The notes under the pieces: model-generated
The model's input: the letters and a program-made list of their open reading frames with translations, nothing else
Told to the model about the DNA's origin: nothing
Database searches by the model: none
Assembly: GCF_015221995.1 (NCBI RefSeq)
Contig: NZ_JADFFM010000002.1
Coordinates: 744,001-808,000, forward strand
DNA length: 64,000 nt
From: Mucilaginibacter boryungensis
GTDB taxonomy: Bacteria > Bacteroidota > Bacteroidia > Sphingobacteriales > Sphingobacteriaceae
Reading direction: 5' to 3'
Shown: piece after piece, positions 27,873-37,228 of the stretch
Position numbering within the stretch: the stretch's first letter is position 1
How the letters are laid out: the number at the start of each line of letters is the position of its first letter
Translations under genes and position numbers: made by a program

Positions 27873-30149
27873 ATGAAGATGAATTTTTCCCGGACCTTTT
27901 GCTTTTCTTTCCTGCTTTTGCTGGTATACACCACAGGCTACGGACAGCATGACACTACAAAACTGGAGGATTTAAGCCTAAAAGGGCTTTTGGATGTTAA
28001 GGTGGTAACCGCCAGCAAAACCTCCCAAAACTCGGGGACGGCGCCTGCAACCGTGACGGTGGTTAGCAAAGACCAGATCCGCACGCGTGGCTACCAGTCG
28101 TTGCTTGATCTGATCGTTGACCTGCCGGATATGAAGCTGGATGATAAAATATACCCCGGTTCGGGAAACAGCATCACCGTGAGGGGTATCCAGGGACAGC
28201 AAAATTTTGTAATACTGCTGGATGGCGTTAAGATATCGTCGCCCACTAATGAGGCCATCCCGGTAATGGAAAACTACCCGGTGAACCTGGCAGAGCAGGT
28301 GGAGGTGATGTATGGCCCCGCCTCGGCGCTATACGGGGCTGATGCTGTTTCGGGGGTAATCAATATTATTACCAAAAAACTGCCGGCCGGTAAAAACATC
28401 ACCGTAGATGCCAATGCAATGGCCGGTACTTATGGTTATATCAACAATACCTTATTTCTGGCCAAAAAATTAGGGACAAACGCCAGCTTAACTGTATCGG
28501 GGCAATACAATTATAATGCGCAGCCCGATTATACCAAGATCTACCCCAATGATCCTCAATTAAGTATCACACCTTTACAAACAGGTACATTCAATACCGT
28601 TTACGGGGTTATAAAACCGGTGGCACCGGTAACGCCGGCCTACCAGGCACCTACAAGCGCCTATAACATTTACGCGGCTTTAAGCCTGGATGGGTTTACC
28701 TTTTCGGTTTTCTCTAATTATACCCGTACACCCAGCGCTTATAGTAATAATACCAATAACACCGTTTATAATAAAAACGTTTTTCTTGGGCAGCATGTAA
28801 CCACGGCTAACGCGGCTTATAAAAAAGTATTCAACCGGTTTGTTTCAAGCAGTTCGCTAACGGCCAGCAATTATACGCTCGATCCCGAATCGAATTACCG
28901 GAATATGTTCACCAGCATGGAGCCCGTGTATAAATATTCGGTTTCTACCAATGTTAAGGCAGAACAGCAATTGGATTATAAAGCGTCGGATAAATTAAAC
29001 CTGACCGCTGGGGTCAGTTATGAAAGCTTTAACTCCATACCGCAAAGCGCCGACCTGGACCAGCCGGTTAATACTAAAGGAAACATAGAAGGAAGTTATG
29101 CCGGCACCGAAAGCTATTACAGGCCAGAAGGCTTACCTGCCAAGTTTTATAATATTAATTACTTTAACCTTGGTAATTATTTACAGGCACAGTTTACCCC
29201 TTTAAAACAGCTTAGCTTTACCCTGGGCGCCCGGCATGATTATAATTCGCGTTATGGCAGCAGTTTTACCCCCCGCCTGGGAATGGTGTATAAGCCCTTG
29301 CCTGCAACTACCGTTAAGCTGCTATATGGCAGCGCCTACCTGGCGCCGGCCCCATCCGACAGCTATATACAATACGGATCGTTTACAACGACCGACTCGG
29401 GCCGTACCTTTCGCTCTTCCTTTTTGCACTTGCCAAATCCGGATTTGAAACCTATCCGGGCACATAACTTTGAGTTGAATGTCCGCCAATACCTGACCGA
29501 TAATTTTACGATCACCGCAGATGGTTATTTCGCGGTATCGACAGGCTTGCATACAACAGCCGATGACAACGAATCTACCCGGTTGTACCATAATACTTTT
29601 GATGGCATGCCTGTTGATTACGCCGAAGTGTTCATTAATCAGGGACGGCAGGAAAATTACGGCGGAAGCCTACAGTTTAACTTAAAACACAGCATTGGAG
29701 ACGTGTTTTTAAATAGCTATGCATCATTAAGTTACGTTGGTGGTGAAACCGATGACCCCAAAACAGAAAACCAGGAGGGCCATTACGATGCGGAGCTTCC
29801 GTTTATTTCGCCCTGGATGTTCCGCATAGGTACGGATATGCAGGCTGGCAGGTTTACTTTCTCGCCACGGCTTTTGCTGATGGGCAGGCAAAACCTTCCC
29901 AGCGCGAGGGATACGGTGGGTTCAGATATCCATTTTCAAACAATTTCGGGTTATGCCTTGTTGAACCTATCTGCACGATATACGTTTGGCAAACGTTTCT
30001 CGGTATTTATAAATGTTAGCAATGCCTTAAATCAGCATTACCGGAGCGTAAGTTATCTTATGGATCTGACTAAGAAAGATACCGAGCTTTTTTATGGCCA
30101 GCCTGAAGATCCTATCAGGATCATGGGAGGTCTCAACTTTCATTTCTAA
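27873..30149 (+). CDS. TonB-dependent outer-membrane receptor
   Basis: The 758-aa receptor has a signal peptide (to TTGYGQ), a TonB-box-like region with SLKGLLDVKVVTASKTSQNSGTAPATVTVV, a plug domain (about residues 50-165: TRGYQSLLDLIVDLPDMKL, VRGIQGQQNFVILLDGVKI, YGPASALYGADAVSGVINIITKK) and a 22-strand-type barrel ending in GGLNFHF. It lacks the carboxypeptidase-like DUF4480 domain and has no SusD partner, so it is not a glycan SusCD system. It sits between yfiR and a kinase gene, which suggests a sensing or signal-transduction role; the ligand is unknown. Confidence 0.92.
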   Translation: MKMNFSRTFCFSFLLLLVYTTGYGQHDTTKLEDLSLKGLLDVKVVTASKTSQNSGTAPATVTVVSKDQIRTRGYQSLLDLIVDLPDMKLDDKIYPGSGNSITVRGIQGQQNFVILLDGVKISSPTNEAIPVMENYPVNLAEQVEVMYGPASALYGADAVSGVINIITKKLPAGKNITVDANAMAGTYGYINNTLFLAKKLGTNASLTVSGQYNYNAQPDYTKIYPNDPQLSITPLQTGTFNTVYGVIKPVAPVTPAYQAPTSAYNIYAALSLDGFTFSVFSNYTRTPSAYSNNTNNTVYNKNVFLGQHVTTANAAYKKVFNRFVSSSSLTASNYTLDPESNYRNMFTSMEPVYKYSVSTNVKAEQQLDYKASDKLNLTAGVSYESFNSIPQSADLDQPVNTKGNIEGSYAGTESYYRPEGLPAKFYNINYFNLGNYLQAQFTPLKQLSFTLGARHDYNSRYGSSFTPRLGMVYKPLPATTVKLLYGSAYLAPAPSDSYIQYGSFTTTDSGRTFRSSFLHLPNPDLKPIRAHNFELNVRQYLTDNFTITADGYFAVSTGLHTTADDNESTRLYHNTFDGMPVDYAEVFINQGRQENYGGSLQFNLKHSIGDVFLNSYASLSYVGGETDDPKTENQEGHYDAELPFISPWMFRIGTDMQAGRFTFSPRLLLMGRQNLPSARDTVGSDIHFQTISGYALLNLSARYTFGKRFSVFINVSNALNQHYRSVSYLMDLTKKDTELFYGQPEDPIRIMGGLNFHF

Positions 30150-30160
30150 TATAAAAATTG

Positions 30161-31807
30161 ATGGGGATAAGTATACGCAACCGAATTTACTGGAGTTTCC
30201 TGATCCTGGTACTGTTGTTTGTGATCAACGGCCTTGTCACCAATTTTACTTTAAATAAAAGTAAAAAACTGTCCGAGCATATTTCGACATTGATTGACCC
30301 CTCCCAGCAGGGATTGAGCGATTTCAGGAGTTTGCTTATCGAATCTAAAATGTACACCACCAACTGGGTTTTTCTGCGCTCTAACCAGGAGGACAAACAA
30401 GCGCTGAAACAACTGCATAAAGTTAAATATCCGGCGCTTAAAAAAAGGCTGAACAGCCTGTTTAAGCAGTTGGGCCAGCCCAAAATGACCGATAGCCTGC
30501 AACAGGTATTCACTGGCTTTGAAAACCTGCTGGCTGTAGAAAGGCAACTTATGGCTTCGCTGGGGAAATTTACGGATTACGATGACCCGGTGATCAAGTT
30601 CACTGCTGAACAGGAAGTTGAAGACGAAGTGATCCCCCGTACTGCACAATTGCTGAAATTACTTGACCGCGTTAATGCTGATGCGCGGGAAATAAAAACA
30701 CGCGAGTTTCAACACCTGGAATCGTATTCCATGAGGTTAAGAACAATGATCTTGGTACTGGCTATCATTATTGTTATAACAGGCATTTTCTTATCTTCTT
30801 ATCTGACGGCTATTATTACGCAACCCATCAACCTTATTATTAAGATGGTTAATGACCTTGGAAAAGGCAAACTGGATACGGTTCACCTGCCCGCAAGCCG
30901 CGATGAAATAGGTAACATGGTTAATGCGGTAAATGACCTATCGAACAAACTACGCGAAACAACCGCCTTTGCCGACGAAATAGGCCGGCGGGATTTTACG
31001 GGGAAATTTACCCCCTTAAGCGATGAAGATGTTTTAGGAAAAGCGCTGCTGACCATGAAGGACAACCTGAAGATAAGCGGGGATGAACTAATGCAAACCG
31101 CCGAAAACCTGATACAGCGGAATAAAGAGCTGGAGCAGTTTACCTATATCATCTCTCATAATTTACGGGCGCCCGTAGCAAATATTATTGGTTTATATCA
31201 GTTGCTTATGCTTGGCCCCGATGATGAACAGGAATCCAAAAAACTAATTTCAGACCTTGGCACATCTATCCAAAAACTTGATGAGGTTATTATTGACCTG
31301 AATACGATATTAGACGTGAAACAACAGGTGCACGAACAAATGGAACAGGTGTGCCTTAAACAAATAGCAGAAGATATTAAAGAAACCTTTCATGGTTATG
31401 TAGAGCAGGGCCTGATAGAGATAAAATGTGATTTCCAGGCCGTGGATACTATTCATAGCCTGAAAAATTATATCTACAGTGTTTTTTATAACCTGATATC
31501 TAATAGCATTAAATTCAAACGGCCTGAAGAAAAACTGTTGCTGCAGATTACCAGCTACCAAAAAAAGGATAAGATCAGTATTCATTTTGAGGATAACGGC
31601 AAGGGTATCGACCTAAAACAAAACGGCGATAAGCTTTTTGGCCTGTACCGGCGTTTTGATACATCGGTTGACGGAAAAGGGATGGGGTTATATATGGTTA
31701 AAACGCAGATTGAAACCTTGGGCGGAAAAATTAAAGTACAAAGCAAGCCCGGTGCCGGTACAACTTTTATTGTTGACTTACCCCAAAATGATTATGCTGT
31801 AGTTTAA
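30161..31807 (+). CDS. HAMP-domain sensor histidine kinase
   Basis: A 548-aa inner-membrane kinase. One span near residues 9-27 and another near 198-220 bracket a helical periplasmic sensor (about 28-197, four-helix-bundle-like). Then come HAMP (about 215-270), a HisKA-type H-box (YIISHNLRAPVANIIG, His within SHNLRAP), and a HATPase with N-box NLISNSIKFK, G1 EDNGKGIDL and G2 GKGMGLYMVK. A TTG one codon upstream (30158) is also in frame; ATG is preferred. It follows the TonB receptor directly, so the yfiR-receptor-kinase genes are one operon. No cognate regulator is fused. Confidence 0.93.
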   Translation: MGISIRNRIYWSFLILVLLFVINGLVTNFTLNKSKKLSEHISTLIDPSQQGLSDFRSLLIESKMYTTNWVFLRSNQEDKQALKQLHKVKYPALKKRLNSLFKQLGQPKMTDSLQQVFTGFENLLAVERQLMASLGKFTDYDDPVIKFTAEQEVEDEVIPRTAQLLKLLDRVNADAREIKTREFQHLESYSMRLRTMILVLAIIIVITGIFLSSYLTAIITQPINLIIKMVNDLGKGKLDTVHLPASRDEIGNMVNAVNDLSNKLRETTAFADEIGRRDFTGKFTPLSDEDVLGKALLTMKDNLKISGDELMQTAENLIQRNKELEQFTYIISHNLRAPVANIIGLYQLLMLGPDDEQESKKLISDLGTSIQKLDEVIIDLNTILDVKQQVHEQMEQVCLKQIAEDIKETFHGYVEQGLIEIKCDFQAVDTIHSLKNYIYSVFYNLISNSIKFKRPEEKLLLQITSYQKKDKISIHFEDNGKGIDLKQNGDKLFGLYRRFDTSVDGKGMGLYMVKTQIETLGGKIKVQSKPGAGTTFIVDLPQNDYAVV

Positions 31808-32044
31808 GCTATAGATGTGGCGTTTGCTGACCACATATGCCTAAATACCAGTACAGTGTCATAATTAATTATCCTGGAGGCCATTGCTCACAAATGTGGA
31901 AATTAATCCAGGCATAATAGTGCATACGGGAATACTATATAACTTAATAATTGCGTTTAAATAAATAATTATTTCTAACTTTATTAAGCTTAACTGCACT
32001 GTATATCTGCTCCAGGAATTGTCTTTTACTTAAATTAAAAGCCT

Positions 32045-32434
32045 ATGGAAACGATCATGATACAAGAAGCGAATGCTGCCACCCTGGACGTGGTTACCAC
32101 CGCTTTGCAAATGGAAGGTTACAAGGTTTACAGCCTGACCGATAAACGCGAAAATATGCTGGAACTGATCAGGCGGCACCGCCCTAAACTGGTGTTGCTG
32201 GATTGCTGGCTGGGCCATTATTCAGGCCGGCAAATTTCACATTGGATCAAAGCGCACTTCCCTAATCTGCCAGTAATTGCGTTTAGCTGCGACAATGAGA
32301 TCGACCGGGAATATCAGAGGTATGGTTTTGACGGATATGTTAAAAAGCCTTTCGACCTGCAAACACTTTATGATGTGATTAAAAAACATGTGCCCAGGCA
32401 TCAAAAACACAAACGTGTGCCTATGTTTTCTTAA
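32045..32434 (+). CDS. Single-domain receiver protein with a degenerate acidic pocket
   Basis: The 129-aa protein keeps the receiver fold: phosphoacceptor LVLLDCWLGHYSG (Asp at about residue 58), switch residue region PVIAFSCDN, and lysine in GYVKKPF. The usual N-terminal acidic pair that binds Mg is replaced by IMIQEANAAT, leaving a single glutamate. Phosphorylation could therefore be weak or absent. There is no output domain. It lies between two histidine kinases and may be a phosphotransfer or protein-protein partner of one of them. Confidence 0.8.
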   Translation: METIMIQEANAATLDVVTTALQMEGYKVYSLTDKRENMLELIRRHRPKLVLLDCWLGHYSGRQISHWIKAHFPNLPVIAFSCDNEIDREYQRYGFDGYVKKPFDLQTLYDVIKKHVPRHQKHKRVPMFS

Positions 32435-32455
32435 TGTTTCGTTAAATTAACTAAC

Positions 32456-32626
32456 ATGGATATAAATTATTGGGAAACCGGCCTGTTTATTATTGTTATA
32501 CTGTTGCTGGTAATATGGCTGGTTAGGCGCAATCGTAAAGATGAGCAAACCTTTGAGAAAGAAGTGATCCAATCTGAACTTAAACCTGAAGAAGAAAAAG
32601 ATCATGATGAACCCTCTCCCGGATAG
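32456..32626 (+). CDS. Small single-span membrane protein, 56 aa
   Basis: Read directly: ATG 32456 to TAG 32626. The layout is a short N-terminus (MDINYWE), one hydrophobic helix (TGLFIIVILLLVIWLV, about residues 8-23), then RRNRKDEQ and a strongly acidic tail (EEEKDHDEP). The positive-inside pattern and codon use look real. It lies 22 bases after the receiver gene on the same strand and is probably co-transcribed. Function unknown. Confidence 0.65.
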   Translation: MDINYWETGLFIIVILLLVIWLVRRNRKDEQTFEKEVIQSELKPEEEKDHDEPSPG

Positions 32627-32735
32627 CGTTTGAGCGACCTCTACCGTTTTAAGAACGGAAATTAACACATAAATATAGGTTAACCCCACCTGCAATTAAC
32701 CAGCACAAACACCTCAGGAGGCAATAGCTCTACTA

Positions 32736-34412
32736 TTATTGAGGATGGCTATGGTAAGGTATTGTAAAATGGATAACACATCCCTTACTGGTTTCGCTTT
32801 CTACACTAATCGTCCCGCCTTGCAGGTTAACCAGTTGCCGGCAAAGATACAGCCCCAAACCCGTACCTGGTTTTAGGTGACCGCCGCCGGTTTGGTAATA
32901 ACGGGTAAATAAGCCCGCCTGCTGCTCTTTCGGAATTCCTATCCCTGTATCTTTAACGCTTACCTCTAATAGGGTACTGTGGGCATTGGCCTGGTTTAAT
33001 ATTGCCATTACAATAACGCTACCCTTATCGGTATATTTAATGGCATTGCTTAGCAGGTTAACCATAACCTGTTTCAGTTTAAAAATATCACCTGCCACCT
33101 GGGCATCTTCATCTCCATCGAATTTCAGGCTTAACAGTATCCCTTTTTTCTCTGCCATAAAGTGCATGCTTTCTACCGCTTCCTTCAGCACCTTAAAAGG
33201 GGTAAAGATAACCCGTAACAACACCCCTCCCTGCTGATGCTCCAGTGCGCTTACATCCAGGATATTATTTACCGTTTCCATCAGCATAGCCGATGAAAGA
33301 TTGATAGCCGCCACTTTTTTCTCCTGATCTGGCGATAGGGTGGTTTTATTAAGCATATAAATAGCGCCGGTAATAGCCGTCAGCGGGTTTCTTATCTCGT
33401 GGCTCATGGTAGCTAATATTTCCGATTTCTGGCCCGCCAGTGCTACTGCCCTTTCGTTTTCCATCAAATAATTTTGTTCAGCCTCCCCGGCCTTACGGAT
33501 ATAAATGATAAGCAATACAATAAAAATAAGGATAAGCGTAATAGCCACCCCAATAAAATGATCCATGTCTGCCGTTGTCGACTGGTATTGCTGCAGCACC
33601 TCATTCCTGCTTGCTTCCCACGCAAATTGATCAATATCCTTCAATTGTTGTAAAAGCAGGTGAAGCTGTGTCAGCAAGTTTAGGTTAGCAGCGATCAGTT
33701 GCCCGTTAGACAGTAATAAATAGGCATTTTGCCGGTTAAGTTGCTGCAGTAATTGCGATGGCGTCAGGGAATGGCGTACAGAATCGCGATGCTGTTTTTC
33801 ACGGATGGTTAATACTTTAACCTGGTTTTTATTAACTATCGCATCTTTTAAACGCTTTAATAAGCTATTCTTGGTTGCTTCCTGCCTTATACTAACGGTT
33901 GTATCTGCCTTGTCTGTTCGCACCCTCACTTTAACGGTTGGCGCGCGCAGACTGGCCGGTGTGGTGGCTTTTAACAGCGAATCGAAGTGCTGCTTCAGAT
34001 TGAAGACACGTTGGGAAATGATTAACTTTTGAGCAACCAAACGTGCGATTTGTTGCCGCCTGCCGGGAAAATTACGCGCACTATCGGCCCGGTATTTTAT
34101 CAGTAGCTGGTTAATACGGGCAAAAATATTGTTAAGCTTAGACTTATACGCCTTTAACTTGTCAGCATGCCCGTTCAAATTAGCTTGTTGAAAATCATTT
34201 TCTGCACTGTTCAGGTCTAACAAAATAGCACTGATATCTTGTTGTGGTGAAGGCTCTTTCAACCGGGCGCTCAATGCATCCAGTTTTTGCCCGATAGAAT
34301 ATTTTAATACAACTGAGCCAGCTGTCATCATAAAGGTAAACAGCAGGAACAGGATAAACACATTCCTTAAATATTTTGCCGCTTTTCCGGGCTTCATTAC
34401 TCTTTCGCGCAT
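32736..34412 (-). CDS. Membrane sensor histidine kinase
   Basis: The 558-aa kinase has an N-terminal span (about residues 17-37) and a long helical, probably periplasmic sensor of about 240 residues with heptad-like Leu/Gln pattern. A second span (about 283-303, ITLILIFIVLLIIYI) is followed by HisKA with MSHEIRNPLTAITGAIYML and a HATPase (NLLSNAIKYTDKG, VKDTGIGIPKEQ, GTGLGLYLCRQLV). No receiver or DNA-binding domain is fused. It converges with the small membrane protein and receiver genes. Confidence 0.92.
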   Translation of the reverse strand: MRERVMKPGKAAKYLRNVFILFLLFTFMMTAGSVVLKYSIGQKLDALSARLKEPSPQQDISAILLDLNSAENDFQQANLNGHADKLKAYKSKLNNIFARINQLLIKYRADSARNFPGRRQQIARLVAQKLIISQRVFNLKQHFDSLLKATTPASLRAPTVKVRVRTDKADTTVSIRQEATKNSLLKRLKDAIVNKNQVKVLTIREKQHRDSVRHSLTPSQLLQQLNRQNAYLLLSNGQLIAANLNLLTQLHLLLQQLKDIDQFAWEASRNEVLQQYQSTTADMDHFIGVAITLILIFIVLLIIYIRKAGEAEQNYLMENERAVALAGQKSEILATMSHEIRNPLTAITGAIYMLNKTTLSPDQEKKVAAINLSSAMLMETVNNILDVSALEHQQGGVLLRVIFTPFKVLKEAVESMHFMAEKKGILLSLKFDGDEDAQVAGDIFKLKQVMVNLLSNAIKYTDKGSVIVMAILNQANAHSTLLEVSVKDTGIGIPKEQQAGLFTRYYQTGGGHLKPGTGLGLYLCRQLVNLQGGTISVESETSKGCVIHFTIPYHSHPQ

Positions 34413-34671
34413 CTCGCTCTATTATTTCATTATTATTGGGTTATCCCAATGCTTGCCATTTAGATAACGGAAAGATGGATAAATATAGGAGAAAAACAAT
34501 GGGAAAGGCAAGGGCATAATTTGCCGGGCCTTCAACAAAAACAAATGAAATAACGGAGCTTATTAATCGCACTTGCCCGAACTTCCTTGTTGATGGATTG
34601 TTATTTAACTACTGATTAAACCTTTTACTGATCAAAATAGTCTAATCGAAAACGTTTTTATCACTACCCTT

Positions 34672-36786
34672 ATGAAAAATGCCCCAAAATTTGGCTGCGT
34701 GGTACTTATGGCCTGCTGCCTGTTCTTTCTAATGTCGTTTTTAACGCGCCCGGTGCCGGTAAAAATGTACAAATTCCCTTACAAACACGCCGGACTAACC
34801 GAACGGCAAGCTGCCGAACATTTACTGGACAGGTTTACTTACGGCAGTACCCCGGGACAGGTAGATTCGGTGCTGGCTATTGGACTTGAAAAATGGTTCG
34901 ATCAGCAACTATCGGCCAGCCTGCCCGATGATTCCCTCAACAAACGCCTAAGCGCCTATGATGCTATTAATTTAAGTAATACCGACGTTTGCAAAATATA
35001 TCCACCTGGCTTTGTTGTCCGTACGCTGGCTATAAAAGATAGCGCCATTAGTAAAGATTCTGTAGATAAAGCCGTTGATAAAAAAGCTTTTAATGCGCAA
35101 ATACAGGCGTATATGAATAAAAAAGGGTTCAAACCCGACCAGGAGCTGTATAAGCAGTTTATAGATCAGCATATTTTAAGGGCGGCCTATACACATAACC
35201 AATTGCAGGAAGTATTAACTAATTTTTGGTTCAACCACTTCAATGTGTCTTTTTACAAAGGCGAATGCGCGCAATTTATTCCGGCTTACGAACGCGAGGT
35301 GATCAGGCCTAATGCATTGGGCAAGTTTGATCAGATGCTCCTGGCGTCGGCAAAATCGCCGGCAATGCTGTATTATCTTGATAATTTTATCAGTGTAGGC
35401 CCTCCGCCGCCAACACTGCCTAAGGCCGCGCACAAACCGGCTGCCGCTAATAATCCTGATATGATGATGGGGGGAAATACCGTTGCCAAAACAACTACGC
35501 CAGACATGATGATGAACGGCGGCAATATCCAGCAGACCAAACCCAATACCGGCGGCGATATGATGATGATGGGTGGCAGCCCTACCCCATCGGCAGCGAA
35601 GCCTGTTAAAACACTTACCCAGCCGGGCAAAAACGTAAATGGGCTGAATGAAAACTATGCCCGCGAAGTAATGGAACTGCATACTTTAGGAGTAGACGGC
35701 GGATATACCCAGCAGGATGTAACCCAGGCTGCCCGGGTGTTAACCGGCTGGACAGTTTACCCGATAAGCGAAAATGCTTATGGCGCCGCCATGAAGGGTT
35801 TAGTAGCCAGAATTGGTGAAAAAAACCTTGCAGCGAAGGGATATGTGCACGAGGGCGATTTCCTTTTCACTCCAAACCGGCACGACCAGGGCGAGAAAGT
35901 AGTATTGGGCCATACCTTTGCCGCCAGCACCAACCCTGCCGACGGCTACCAGCAAGGTATTGACTTACTGGAAATGCTGGCGCATCATCCGTCTACTGCT
36001 AAATTTATTTCGCGTAAGCTGGCCGTGCGTTTCGTGAGCGATAACCCACCGCAAAGCCTGATCAACAAAATGGCTAAATCTTTTACAGATCACGACGGCG
36101 ATATACGCCAGGTATTGATCACCATGGTAACCTCGCGCGAGTTTTGGGATAAAAAAGCTTTGCTGGTTAAAACTAAGTCTCCGTTCGAGTTAACCATTAG
36201 TGCGGTCAGGGCATTAAATGCCGATATTAAAGATCCTTATCCGTTATTTAACTGGATGACCAAAATGGGCGAAAAGGCTTATTATTACCAGGCACCGACA
36301 GGCTTCCCCGACAGGGGCACTTATTGGATAAATACAGGTTCGTTATTAAGCCGGATGGATTTTAGCCTTGCGCTTACATCCGGGCAAATTGCGGGTGTTA
36401 AGGTTAACCTGAATACTTTTAACAATCAGCCATCTGAAAATCCGCAGGATGCTATAAAGTTATATAGCCGGTTGCTGTTACCCGAAGTTAACGCAGATGC
36501 AACCACCACCCAGCTTTTGCCATTATTAAACAACCCCGCCCTGATTGCCAAAGTAAATAGTGCCGGTAACCAGGCAGCCCGGCAACCGGCGCCGCCTGCC
36601 GAAAAACCAACAGCAGGTGCGCCAGGCGATATGGCCCTGATGAGCGCCATTGTTGAAAATAAGGCACAAACGCCGCCGCCAACCCCGCCAAAGCCTGTGT
36701 ATGCTATGGCTAATAATAAGGGTAACAATATGCATGCTTTAATAGCCGGTATTATCATTGGTTCGCCAGAATTTCAGCGGCGATAA
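34672..36786 (+). CDS. DUF1800 family exported protein with a Met-rich insert
   Basis: The 704-aa protein has an N-terminal hydrophobic signal or anchor (about residues 8-23) and the DUF1800 core: TERQAAEHLLDRFTYGSTPGQVDSVLAIGLEKWFDQQL, QEVLTNFWFNHFNVSF, YAREVMELHTLGVDGGYTQQDVTQAARVLTGWT, and late RMDFSLALTSG. DUF1800 proteins are usually next to a DUF1501 gene; here none follows and a terminator closes the gene. A low-complexity insert near residues 260-305 contains DMMMGG, DMMMNGG and DMMMMGG repeats. A second Pro/Ala-rich insert lies near 635-680. Biochemical role unknown. Confidence 0.88.
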   Translation: MKNAPKFGCVVLMACCLFFLMSFLTRPVPVKMYKFPYKHAGLTERQAAEHLLDRFTYGSTPGQVDSVLAIGLEKWFDQQLSASLPDDSLNKRLSAYDAINLSNTDVCKIYPPGFVVRTLAIKDSAISKDSVDKAVDKKAFNAQIQAYMNKKGFKPDQELYKQFIDQHILRAAYTHNQLQEVLTNFWFNHFNVSFYKGECAQFIPAYEREVIRPNALGKFDQMLLASAKSPAMLYYLDNFISVGPPPPTLPKAAHKPAAANNPDMMMGGNTVAKTTTPDMMMNGGNIQQTKPNTGGDMMMMGGSPTPSAAKPVKTLTQPGKNVNGLNENYAREVMELHTLGVDGGYTQQDVTQAARVLTGWTVYPISENAYGAAMKGLVARIGEKNLAAKGYVHEGDFLFTPNRHDQGEKVVLGHTFAASTNPADGYQQGIDLLEMLAHHPSTAKFISRKLAVRFVSDNPPQSLINKMAKSFTDHDGDIRQVLITMVTSREFWDKKALLVKTKSPFELTISAVRALNADIKDPYPLFNWMTKMGEKAYYYQAPTGFPDRGTYWINTGSLLSRMDFSLALTSGQIAGVKVNLNTFNNQPSENPQDAIKLYSRLLLPEVNADATTTQLLPLLNNPALIAKVNSAGNQAARQPAPPAEKPTAGAPGDMALMSAIVENKAQTPPPTPPKPVYAMANNKGNNMHALIAGIIIGSPEFQRR

Positions 36787-36804
36787 TTAGCAGATCATAT
36801 ATTT

Positions 36805-36845
36805 AAAAAAGCGGCTGATCACAATGATGATCAGCCGCTTTTTTT
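36805..36845 (+). terminator. Intrinsic terminator of the DUF1800 gene
   Basis: A 16-bp stem (AAAAAAGCGGCTGATC with its complement), an 8-base loop ACAATGAT, and a T7 tail, starting 19 bases after the stop codon. It could also act from the other side. Confidence 0.92.
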
Positions 36846-37228
36846 GCCTTAGGGTATAGGATGAGACTATGTTTGTGTAAGCCGTTTTCAGGGCTGCCAT
36901 TTTTATCTTTTAAAAAATATATCAGTCATACTGAAGCGTTTACAAATTAACCCGAACCAAATAATTCTTTAGTGCGTATAACCCATTCATCTATACAAAA
37001 TGCCTATTCATCGATGCTTACTTTACATAAACACCGTTACTACGCAATTTTACAGCACTATATCATCCGTTACGCTAACATAGTTTGTTATGCGATGGTG
37101 TATGAATTGTTTTTTCATAAGTGTTCTGTTGACAGGCGCCTGCGGTTACAGGCGCCTGTTCTTTATTGTTGCGAAAGTTATTATCGTGATGGGATAAAAA
37201 TTACTTAATTTCGCAATTATTTTACTTT
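36846..37228. other. Intergenic region with an orphan hairpin
   Basis: No convincing gene; the 78-codon frame at 36972-37208 starts with GTG and looks like a chance ORF. A strong hairpin at 37132-37159 ends the first two thirds of the region. The last 70 bases are the AT-rich leader of the PKD protein gene. Confidence 0.5.
37132..37159 (+). terminator. Terminator-like hairpin not attached to a known gene
   Basis: An 11-bp stem ACAGGCGCCTG/CAGGCGCCTGT with loop CGGTTA, followed by TTCTTTATT. It lies 330 bases past the DUF1800 terminator and 70 bases before the next gene, so it could end an unannotated short transcript or attenuate the PKD gene. Confidence 0.5.

Noticed and set aside
27873..30149. 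SusC-type glycan uptake receptor
   Set aside because: No SusD neighbour and no N-terminal carboxypeptidase-like domain; its partners are signalling genes.
36972..37208. 78-aa ORF upstream of the PKD protein
   Set aside because: GTG start, unusual composition (many Tyr, His, Cys), and it runs through a terminator-like hairpin.
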